Shown: positions 5,491 through 10,796 of the stretch, in pieces
Position numbering within the stretch: the stretch's first letter is position 1
Layout: every line of letters starts with the position of its first letter
Origin: UBA6022 sp036382575
GTDB taxonomy: Bacteria > Patescibacteriota > Saccharimonadia > Saccharimonadales > Saccharimonadaceae
Direction: 5' to 3'
NCBI GenBank assembly: GCA_036382575.1
Contig: DASVHL010000070.1
Span: 1-10,796, forward strand
DNA length: 10,796 nucleotides
Notes under the pieces: model-generated
Databases searched by the model: none
What the model saw: the letters and a program-made list of their open reading frames with translations, nothing else
Told to the model about the DNA's origin: nothing
Made by a program: the position numbers and the translations under genes

Positions 5491-7197
5491 ATGTATACAT
5501 TCAAATCAATCGCTCGGCGCGGCACTCTGCTCGTTGCTGCTGCTGCACTGGCAGTATCAGCGCTGTTGCCTTCGCAGGCGGTTTTCGCGGACGCGCTCAA
5601 TCCGCTGACAGAGCGTAGCCTGTCACTTTCAAGTGGTTCTCCGGGTTGGAGTTACCTAGACGCATCAGGTAACGGAACCTATGCACCGCCAAATAGTGGT
5701 GCTAACGGTCGAAAAACAGGTAATACATTTAGTTTCCGCGTTAGCTCTACCGCTAGTGTTAAGGCATTCTCATTCCAGTACTGTACTACCTCAGCTGGTA
5801 ACTGTATGGGCCCTGGTAATATTCCTTTTACTGGCAGCGCTGGTAGTTATGCTCGGGAGCCAAACGACGATGATCAAGTCGATGCACAAAAGAGTGACCT
5901 AGAGGTCAAAACGGCCACTCCAACCGAAGTATCAACCTTTGGTACAAAATTCAACACCACAACCGGTGTACCAACCAATGCAGCGAATATTCCTAATCGC
6001 AATAACAGCGAAGGTAACTTCATCGTCATGCACAAGGCAAACTCTGGTGACCCTTGGGTTCAAAGTACTGGCTGGACAATGACAGCTAGCGTGAATCAAG
6101 TTAGCGGTGGTAGTGCTGGTGTTCTTGCAGACGGAACATCTACGGGTAAAAATAATTACATTACTCTTACGAACGCAGCTGGCCTTAGTCTTAACAGTAC
6201 TGACTATGTGAAAATCATCTTCTTTGCTACAGATACCAACTACATGATTAACCCAGGTGCAGGTGCATTCTTTGCCAAGCTTAATACCTATAATTCAGAC
6301 TCATCGCTCATTGACACAAATGTAATTGATGGTGGTGTCACTGTCGCAAACGTCATGAACCGTTCAATCGAAATTCAGACAAAGGTACTGGAAACCATGG
6401 ACTTTTCAGTCGGTGTGGTTGATCCTAATACACTCGATAGTACTGACACTGACGGTGTGACGCCAGGTGTGCAGAGTCAACTAAAGACTGCCAACGGTAA
6501 TAACGCCCATGGTACATGTGACGCTATCTTGCCGGGCATGACACAAAACCCTGCAACGCCAAACGTGCTACAAATGGGTGATGCTGATGGAGAATTTTCT
6601 CTAGCGACAGCTGTCACATATAGCACACACTCGTACTGGCGCCTCAGCTCCAACTCTAGTGCCGGTGCAACAGTCTACTATTCGGGTGTAACACTTAGTA
6701 ACACGGTTGGTGATCAGATTAATGAGATCGGAAAAGTTGCCGATACCCCAAGGGTAGGTATGGAGCAGTTTGGCCTAGCGCTTGATAATGGCGTTAACGG
6801 CACTCAATATGAGGTTAGTTATGAGCAAGAACGAGATACTAACTTGCTCTACGAAAATGGTGTAGACAATGGCATCGAAGACATCCACACGTCTTCACTT
6901 ACTGCTAACGGTGTCTTTGCAAATGCAAGTTGGCATACACCAAAGCTTTATCCGCTGGCTCCATTGCCAAATTACGGTGGTGGTACGGGTGTCATTAATG
7001 ATGACTACGGTTCAATTGATACCGAATTTGCCTTTGACGCAGATTCAACAGTGATACCAACGCCAATCGCTTCGGAGAATGACCAAGTTGTGGATTGTGT
7101 AACTGGTAAGGTCCGTTACATCGCTAACATTGCTGCGACCACTCCAGCTGGTATCTACACTACTAAAGTCAACTGGATTGCAGCTCCGCAATACTAA
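5491..7197 (+). CDS. Large secreted surface protein, two-module
   Basis: This is a 568-residue exported protein of unrecognised family. The signal peptide is residues 1 to about 34 (basic SIARRG, hydrophobic core, cleavage near AVFA/DALN). Module 1 (about 38-285) opens with TERSLSLSSGSPGWSY and includes FQYCTTSAGNC, a Cys98-Cys105 pair; the same opening occurs in the proteins at 7321 and 10634. Module 2 (about 290-568) opens with RSIEIQTKVLETMDF and carries GDADGEFSLA, the VGMEQFGLALDN strand (422-433), VINDDYG and the closing TPAGIYTTKVNW strand ending in PQY. Module 2 also holds Cys343 and Cys536. There is no C-terminal anchor or sorting signal. It has its own promoter (5401-5430), a Shine-Dalgarno AAGGA 10 nt before the ATG and a terminator downstream, so it is probably an independent, possibly highly expressed, unit. 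A structural surface role is inferred. Confidence 0.9.
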   Translation: MYTFKSIARRGTLLVAAAALAVSALLPSQAVFADALNPLTERSLSLSSGSPGWSYLDASGNGTYAPPNSGANGRKTGNTFSFRVSSTASVKAFSFQYCTTSAGNCMGPGNIPFTGSAGSYAREPNDDDQVDAQKSDLEVKTATPTEVSTFGTKFNTTTGVPTNAANIPNRNNSEGNFIVMHKANSGDPWVQSTGWTMTASVNQVSGGSAGVLADGTSTGKNNYITLTNAAGLSLNSTDYVKIIFFATDTNYMINPGAGAFFAKLNTYNSDSSLIDTNVIDGGVTVANVMNRSIEIQTKVLETMDFSVGVVDPNTLDSTDTDGVTPGVQSQLKTANGNNAHGTCDAILPGMTQNPATPNVLQMGDADGEFSLATAVTYSTHSYWRLSSNSSAGATVYYSGVTLSNTVGDQINEIGKVADTPRVGMEQFGLALDNGVNGTQYEVSYEQERDTNLLYENGVDNGIEDIHTSSLTANGVFANASWHTPKLYPLAPLPNYGGGTGVINDDYGSIDTEFAFDADSTVIPTPIASENDQVVDCVTGKVRYIANIAATTPAGIYTTKVNWIAAPQY

Positions 7198-7232
7198 ATC
7201 TTATCTAGTATAGCCGCTATATCTGGTAGTAT

Positions 7233-7261
7233 AAAACCGACCTTCGCAGAGGGTCGGTTTT
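7233..7261 (+). terminator. Rho-independent terminator
   Basis: AAAACCGACC (7233-7242) and GGTCGGTTTT (7252-7261) form a perfect 10 bp stem with a 9 nt loop. The stem begins with an A-tract and ends in a T-tract. It lies 35 bp after the stop of the 568-residue protein and ahead of the promoter of the next gene, and could also work on the opposite strand. Confidence 0.9.
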
Positions 7262-7308
7262 AATATGCCTGTCTAGCTTGACGATTACGCATAATGCTTA
7301 TTATTTAG

Positions 7309-7314
7309 TACAAT
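7309..7314 (+). promoter_or_regulatory. -10 element, probably leaderless, for the gene at 7321
   Basis: TACAAT ends 6 nt before the ATG at 7321, with no Shine-Dalgarno between, so the transcript should begin at the start codon. TTGACG at 7278-7283 is 25 bp away, too far for a standard -35. TTACGC at 7285-7290 is better spaced (18 bp) but weak. Confidence 0.5.
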
Positions 7315-7320
7315 GATGAC

Positions 7321-8394
7321 ATGCATCATAAGGTAGTAAGGGCACATTCGCACATATTTACATGGCGACATATTTTCTCCGAGGAGTTCTTGGCATTACT
7401 TTTAGTAGTATTTGTATTTGTATCTCCGGTCGCGGCTGCAACTCGTTTCCAGGATCGTGGACTTATTATGCAGAGTGCCTCGCCAGGTGCAACTACTTCG
7501 TATACGCTGAAGTTTGGTTATGTTACTCCTGCAGCAGTTGGTTCGGTAGACATGCTATTCTGTGATGATCCTATTCCGTATAATCCATGTGTTGCACCAT
7601 TGGGGTTAGATGCTTCTGGTGCTGTGCTTAGTAACCAGTCAGGCGAGACGGGTTTCTCGATAGGGAGTAAAACAGCTAACCATATTGTTTTGACACGTGC
7701 ACCGAGCCCAATTTTTTCTAACGCCTCCTCATATACATTTAACAATATCGTAAACCCAACAACGACAGATCAAGCGTTTTCTATTCGTCTGCGAAGTCAC
7801 GCGACGACCGATGCAACAGGTCCACAGATCAACTTCGGCTCGGTCAGGGGGCAGGTGACAACTGATATTACCCTCGAGACACAGGTTCCGCCAATGTTAA
7901 TATTTTGTGTAGCCGGTGAGGTAGAAGAGAACTGTACTGATACCAGTGAAATTAACTATACAGACATGGGACAGTTGAGTGCTGAGTCGACACTGCAGGC
8001 ACAGTCACAGATGGCGGTGGGGACGAATGCGAGTGGTGGCTTTGCTATCACCGCTAACGGTGATCCGCTCAGTGCAGGTACGAATGTAATTGATGCCCCG
8101 ACAACACCGACCGCCAGTAAGCCTGGCACAAACCAATTCGGTATTAATTTAGTCGCTAATAATACGCCATCTATCGGTAAAGACCCCGAGGGTACATGGC
8201 AAAATGCAGTGCCAATGCCAGACTATGGTGTACCAAATCAATTCAAGTATGTACCAGGTGATGTAGTGGCATTTTCACCAAATGTAAGTTTGATGAAAAA
8301 GTTTACAGTTAGCTATATCGTAAATTCAAGCGAAAATCTACGCGCCGGTGTGTATACTACAACGATCACGTATATAGCCAGTGGTCGCTTTTAG
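7321..8394 (+). CDS. Secreted surface protein with both shared modules
   Basis: This is a 357-residue exported protein of unrecognised family. The signal peptide is residues 1 to about 40: a long, His-containing basic N-region, hydrophobic LLLVVFVFV and cleavage near VAAA/TRF. The N-terminal module (about 41-180) opens RFQDRGLIMQSASPG and has Cys81 and Cys90, like module 1 of the protein at 5491 but much shorter. The C-terminal module (about 183-357) opens ITLETQVPPMLIFC (Cys196, Cys205). It then has DMGQLSAEST, GTNQFGINLVANNTP (269-283) and FKYVPGD (308-314), and ends RAGVYTTTITYIASGRF. The last two stretches align well with the protein at 3958 (TGTEQFAINAADNSTP and FKYVSGS). No anchor is present. 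The DUF916-like gene follows after 56 bp, so the two may be partly co-transcribed. Role in a surface assembly is inferred from context. Confidence 0.9.
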   Translation: MHHKVVRAHSHIFTWRHIFSEEFLALLLVVFVFVSPVAAATRFQDRGLIMQSASPGATTSYTLKFGYVTPAAVGSVDMLFCDDPIPYNPCVAPLGLDASGAVLSNQSGETGFSIGSKTANHIVLTRAPSPIFSNASSYTFNNIVNPTTTDQAFSIRLRSHATTDATGPQINFGSVRGQVTTDITLETQVPPMLIFCVAGEVEENCTDTSEINYTDMGQLSAESTLQAQSQMAVGTNASGGFAITANGDPLSAGTNVIDAPTTPTASKPGTNQFGINLVANNTPSIGKDPEGTWQNAVPMPDYGVPNQFKYVPGDVVAFSPNVSLMKKFTVSYIVNSSENLRAGVYTTTITYIASGRF

Positions 8395-8409
8395 TGATAC
8401 AATACGGCT

Positions 8410-8430
8410 TATACTTAAAATAGGTAAAAT
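8410..8430 (+). promoter_or_regulatory. Possible -10 elements for the DUF916-like gene
   Basis: TATACT (8410-8415) and TAAAAT (8425-8430) are both plausible -10 hexamers. A third, TACAAT, lies at 8398-8403, just after the previous stop. None has a clear -35. TATACT would keep the Shine-Dalgarno at 8435-8440 in the leader; TAAAAT would start the transcript inside it. Which one is used cannot be told from sequence. Confidence 0.3.
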
Positions 8431-8434
8431 GTGT

Positions 8435-8440
8435 GAGGGA
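8435..8440 (+). promoter_or_regulatory. Shine-Dalgarno that sets the start of the DUF916-like gene
   Basis: GAGGGA lies 10 nt before the ATG at 8451. It supports that ATG over the in-frame GTG at 8433, which would place the Shine-Dalgarno inside the coding region. Confidence 0.6.
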
Positions 8441-8450
8441 AAATAAAACA

Positions 8451-9518
8451 ATGAAACGCCGCATAAGCATGGTTATGGCTGCCCTTGTAGTTTTAGTTGG
8501 GTTGGCCTACGTACTACCTGTACGGCAAGCTTCAGCTGCATCATCAGCATCACTAAGCATCGTTCCAAAGAAGAATTATGTCATTGAACCTGGCGACTCT
8601 GTCAAAGATAAGTTGACTATTCGCAATCTCGATCCTGTTCAACCGCTCGAACTAAACCTCCGTGTGATCGACTTTACATTTACAGATGATGGTGGCACGC
8701 CAAAATTGATGTTGGCTGCTGACGCACCCCAAACGACATGGTCACTGAAGCCATTCTTGACTTTGCCAGAAAGCGTGACGATTGCACCAAACTCTAGCAA
8801 GACTATCGACATGAGTGTCGCTATTCCTGCTAACCACGGCGCGGGTAGCTACTATAGTGCAATCCTTTATTCATCAGGCGCTCCTGGTGAGGGTGGTAAT
8901 GTTGGCCTGAGCGCGTCAGGTGTGACGCTGGTCTTTACTTCGATTCCTGGTCAGGTGAATGAAAAGCTTACCCTTGAGAAGTTTGGTGCGTACGTACCAG
9001 CAACTGCAACTCAAAAGGCAGATTATAAATTTATTACTACAGACGAACCGCAGTATATTGCGTATACATTAAAGAATGATGGTAATGTTACCGAAGCTCC
9101 TGTTGGTAGTATTACGCTCAAAGATATGTTTGGCAAAACCCGAACAATTGATGAGATCAATCCAAACGGTTCACTTGCACTGATCGGTCAAACTCGAACC
9201 TTTACTAGTTGTATCGAGATCGAAGCGGCAAGCGTTGACTTTAACGGTGCAGTATCACGATCGAAGACCTGTAAATCACCAGGCCTATGGCCAGGGTACT
9301 ATAGCGTGCACTTGGATGCTTTCTATGGTCAGAATGGTAATCAAACCCAAGAAATCGTAAAGGATGCTAGCTTCTGGTACTTGCCTTGGTGGTTTATTGC
9401 TGCGGTTATTGTTGTTCTGTTGATCGCCATCTACTTTATCCGAAAAGTAGTCCTGGCAATCCGTCGCAAGTTTGGCATCCAGCCGAAACCTAAAAAGCCT
9501 TTATTGCGCCGTAAGTAG
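8451..9518 (+). CDS. DUF916/WxL-interacting-protein-like membrane protein
   Basis: This is a 355-residue type I membrane protein. The signal peptide is residues 1 to about 29 (MKRRIS, hydrophobic core, QASA). The first Ig-like domain (about 32-145) begins LSIVPKKNYVIEPGDSVKDKLTIRNLD and carries VTIAPNSSKTIDMSVAIP and GAGSYYSAILY. Strands of this order typify DUF916-type (WxLIP) domains, with an N-terminal 'PG.s....l.v.N' strand and a later G-x-Y-x-A-x-L/I strand. A second beta domain (about 155-300) contains YTLKNDGNVTE and Cys254/Cys274, and ends in PGYYSVHLDAFYG. Then come an aromatic WYLPWWF, one membrane helix (about 313-331) and a basic tail with KPKKPLLRRK. In Firmicutes such proteins hold WxL surface proteins at the cell wall. 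The three secreted proteins upstream are the natural candidate partners here. The architecture is clear; the family link is by pattern only. Confidence 0.88.
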   Translation: MKRRISMVMAALVVLVGLAYVLPVRQASAASSASLSIVPKKNYVIEPGDSVKDKLTIRNLDPVQPLELNLRVIDFTFTDDGGTPKLMLAADAPQTTWSLKPFLTLPESVTIAPNSSKTIDMSVAIPANHGAGSYYSAILYSSGAPGEGGNVGLSASGVTLVFTSIPGQVNEKLTLEKFGAYVPATATQKADYKFITTDEPQYIAYTLKNDGNVTEAPVGSITLKDMFGKTRTIDEINPNGSLALIGQTRTFTSCIEIEAASVDFNGAVSRSKTCKSPGLWPGYYSVHLDAFYGQNGNQTQEIVKDASFWYLPWWFIAAVIVVLLIAIYFIRKVVLAIRRKFGIQPKPKKPLLRRK

Positions 9519-9532
9519 TTAACTCTTTCGTC

Positions 9533-9550
9533 TACCGTATAGTCACGGTA
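9533..9550. promoter_or_regulatory. Operator-like inverted repeat touching the -10 of the PKD gene
   Basis: TACCGT (9533-9538) and ACGGTA (9545-9550) form a perfect 6 bp inverted repeat with a 6 bp centre. The right arm overlaps the first two bases of the TACAAT -10. The lack of a T-tract argues against a terminator. A repressor site is possible but unproven. Confidence 0.3.
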
Positions 9551-9554
9551 CAAT
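9549..9554 (+). promoter_or_regulatory. -10 element for the Ig/PKD-domain gene
   Basis: TACAAT ends 10 nt before the ATG at 9565, which would give a leader of only a few bases. There is no Shine-Dalgarno before the ATG. It is the same hexamer and nearly the same placement as at 3945 and 7309. Confidence 0.4.
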
Positions 9555-9564
9555 AAGCACAAGC

Positions 9565-10491
9565 ATGACATATTCTATTCGTTCTAGCGTTCAGTGGACA
9601 ATCCCAGTTGTACTAGGGATGTGTCTACTGGCGCTATTTGCGTATACACGGCCAGCGTCAGCTATTACGGCTATTCCAACTCCAAATCCTATACCGGGAT
9701 CATATGGTCTAGAAGCCACAAAAACCCAGCCGCCGCCAAAAGAGGGTGCCACTATAACTACACCAGGTAATGGCGCATCATTCACGACCTCACCAATAAC
9801 AGTGAACGGTATTTGTCTTAATGATCTGTTAGTGCAGGTATATAACAACAACGTGATGGTTGGGTCGGTCATGTGTAAGGGCGGTAGCTTTACATTGCAG
9901 GTAAGTTTGTTTGCCGGCACGAATGAGTTAACGGCAATTGTGTATGATGATTTAGATCAAGCGGGCCCAACCTCTACTGTAACAACTGTGACATACAACG
10001 ATTCACGCTTGACTGCCTTTGGGGCCTCGATTACGCTGACAAGTTCATATGGCCGACGATCAGCCGCTGCAGGTAGTCAACTTAGCTGGCCATTGCAGCT
10101 ATCTGGTGGTGCGGGACCGTACGCGTTTAGTATTGACTGGGGAGACGGTGCAGGGCCAGAGCTAAAGAGCCAAGCCCTATCAGGTGTCGTGACGATCACA
10201 CATGCCTATAAGAAAGCAGGTATTTATCAGGTTAATATAAAAGTTACCGATGTGAATGGGGTCAGCGCATTCCTACAGGTAATAGCCGTATCAAGTGGTA
10301 AAGTGGATGGCGCTGCAGCTAATGGCGATAAATCGTTGTCTGAATCGACTGGCGCAGCAAAAGTATTATGGATTCCAACTGTCGTATCCTTAGTGCTGCT
10401 CGCACCTGCCTTTTGGCTAGGCCGTCAAAGTCAGTTAGTATCGCTTCGCAACAAGATGCTCAGAGAACGCGATGCTGACAAATCGGCGTAG
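9565..10491 (+). CDS. Ig-like and PKD-domain membrane-anchored surface protein
   Basis: This is a 308-residue type I membrane protein. The signal peptide is residues 1 to about 33 (hydrophobic VVLGMCLLALFAY, then RPASA). A Pro-rich linker (36-60) leads into an Ig-like domain at about 61-144, with TITTPGNGASFTTSPITVNG, Cys84, Cys104 and AGTNELTAIVYD. That pattern is seen in extracellular Ig-like (Big/glucodextranase-B type) domains. A PKD domain follows at about 170-243, with the diagnostic DWGDG (191-195), HAYKKAGIY (213-221) and VKVTD-like IKVTDVNG (225-232). A membrane helix at about 268-285 and a short basic/acidic tail complete it. PKD domains commonly mediate protein or carbohydrate contacts at cell surfaces. 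It lies 46 bp after the DUF916-like gene on the same strand and probably belongs to the same surface assembly. No catalytic domain is present. Confidence 0.9.
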   Translation: MTYSIRSSVQWTIPVVLGMCLLALFAYTRPASAITAIPTPNPIPGSYGLEATKTQPPPKEGATITTPGNGASFTTSPITVNGICLNDLLVQVYNNNVMVGSVMCKGGSFTLQVSLFAGTNELTAIVYDDLDQAGPTSTVTTVTYNDSRLTAFGASITLTSSYGRRSAAAGSQLSWPLQLSGGAGPYAFSIDWGDGAGPELKSQALSGVVTITHAYKKAGIYQVNIKVTDVNGVSAFLQVIAVSSGKVDGAAANGDKSLSESTGAAKVLWIPTVVSLVLLAPAFWLGRQSQLVSLRNKMLRERDADKSA

Positions 10492-10504
10492 TTGCCTGCT
10501 CGGT

Positions 10505-10513
10505 TTATCCACA
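10505..10513 (+). promoter_or_regulatory. Consensus DnaA box
   Basis: TTATCCACA is a perfect consensus DnaA box about 25 bp before the -35 of the gene at 10634. It is embedded in a 12-mer (10503-10514) that recurs inverted at 5357-5368 ahead of the similar gene at 5491. A regulatory role is inferred. Confidence 0.4.
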
Positions 10514-10538
10514 CTTTTCAAATTGAATGAAAAATGAC

Positions 10539-10567
10539 TTGACAAGCATTAGTGGTATCGTGATAAA
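10539..10567 (+). promoter_or_regulatory. Sigma-70-type promoter of the right-edge surface protein gene
   Basis: A perfect TTGACA (10539-10544) lies 17 bp from GATAAA (10562-10567), giving a transcript start near 10574 and a leader of about 60 nt. The leader carries GAGGA (10621-10625), 8 nt before the ATG at 10634. This is the best -35 in the window, suggesting strong expression. Confidence 0.65.
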
Positions 10568-10633
10568 CTTAACACGTTAATAGACAAAACAAATATCTTT
10601 AAGTAGTTAAGTAGGGGATTGAGGACAAGCGAA

Positions 10634-10796
10634 ATGAGTTCTAGGAGATTATTCAACAGTCGTGCGGGCTTTATGGTGGCTGCCGTGGCGGTCGTGCTCG
10701 GTTCGTTCGTACCAACATTGGTTTCAGCTGCACAAGTAACTGAACGCTCAATTGAGCTTAGTAGTTCATCTGCAACAGCAACCGGTGTCGTTTACA
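10634..10796 (+). CDS. Secreted surface protein, N-terminal fragment (cut by window edge)
   Basis: The first 54 residues of a gene that continues past the right edge are visible. They show a signal peptide (basic SSRRLFNSRAG, hydrophobic VAAVAVVLGSFV, cleavage near VSAA) followed by QVTERSIELSSSSATATG. That last stretch matches the start of module 1 in the protein at 5491 (LTERSLSLSSGSPG) and, less closely, in the protein at 7321 (FQDRGLIMQSASPG). It is therefore probably a further member of the same surface family. GAGGA 8 nt upstream supports the start. Whether the shared C-terminal module is present cannot be seen. Confidence 0.8.
   Translation, partial: MSSRRLFNSRAGFMVAAVAVVLGSFVPTLVSAAQVTERSIELSSSSATATGVVY

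Noticed and set aside
7209..7221. Palindrome TATAGC-C-GCTATA just after the stop of the 568-residue protein
   Set aside because: The 1 nt centre cannot form an RNA loop and the arms are short and AT-rich. The nearby 10 bp stem at 7233-7261 explains termination better.
3958..8394. Sortase-anchored or lipoprotein surface proteins
   Set aside because: No LPXTG-like motif with hydrophobic tail occurs at the C-termini, and no cysteine lipobox occurs at the signal-peptide ends.
10634..10720. Type IV prepilin leader in the right-edge gene (RAGFMVAAV)
   Set aside because: It lacks the Glu at +5 and has a normal Sec signal peptide with an Ala-rich cleavage site.
1..10796. CRISPR array, tRNA or rRNA genes, or insertion sequence
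   Set aside because: Reading both strands showed no regularly spaced repeats, no tRNA-like cloverleaf, no transposase and no terminal inverted repeats.

Overview
The window looks like a chromosomal segment of a member of the Candidate Phyla Radiation, most likely a Saccharibacterium (TM7). This is an inference. It rests on the compact, tightly overlapped F1-ATPase genes, a shortened epsilon-like subunit, ordinary use of TGA as a stop (atpG ends in TGA, which argues against the code-25 CPR lineages), and a run of secreted or membrane surface proteins of a style I associate with Patescibacteria. No RNA gene, mobile element or CRISPR array was found.

Positions 1-2820 hold the end of an F-type ATP synthase operon on the plus strand, in the classical order alpha (3' end only), gamma, beta, epsilon. 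Each junction is a 1-4 nt overlap with a strong Shine-Dalgarno sequence just upstream, so the subunits should be translationally coupled. The alpha and beta C-termini and the epsilon N-terminus carry charged or Ala/Pro-rich low-complexity tails. Beta keeps its phosphate-handling catalytic residues but has lost two aromatic residues that normally contact adenine. Epsilon consists of the beta-sandwich domain only.

Positions 2824-5282 hold two minus-strand single-pass membrane proteins that alternate with a plus-strand secreted protein. The 341-residue protein (2824-3849) has an acidic cytoplasmic tail, one membrane segment and an external beta-solenoid-like stalk. The 195-residue protein (4695-5282) resembles DUF3558-type actinobacterial exported proteins. 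Both minus-strand genes meet their plus-strand neighbours end to end, with almost no space for a terminator.

Positions 3958-10796 hold a surface-protein locus. Three complete secreted proteins (3958-4698, 5491-7197, 7321-8394) share a C-terminal domain ending in a PAG-x-Y-like beta-strand motif and an aromatic residue. Two of them, plus a fourth gene running off the right edge (10634-), share an N-terminal 'R-S/G-L-x-L/M-S-S' module. Between them lie two membrane-anchored extracellular proteins: a DUF916/WxL-interacting-protein-like protein (8451-9518) and an Ig-like plus PKD-domain protein (9565-10491). The pairing of secreted proteins with a DUF916-like membrane partner recalls the WxL surface system of Firmicutes, and could be a CPR counterpart used in cell-surface assembly or host contact. 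All mature ectodomains in the locus contain cysteines, mostly in pairs.

Two expression modes appear. Several genes (3958, 7321, probably 9565 and minus-strand 5282) have a -10-like hexamer only 6-10 nt before the start codon and no Shine-Dalgarno, which suggests leaderless mRNAs. Others (5491, 8451, 10634) have a leader with a Shine-Dalgarno sequence. Perfect consensus DnaA boxes lie upstream of the promoters of the two N-terminal-module genes at 5491 and 10634.
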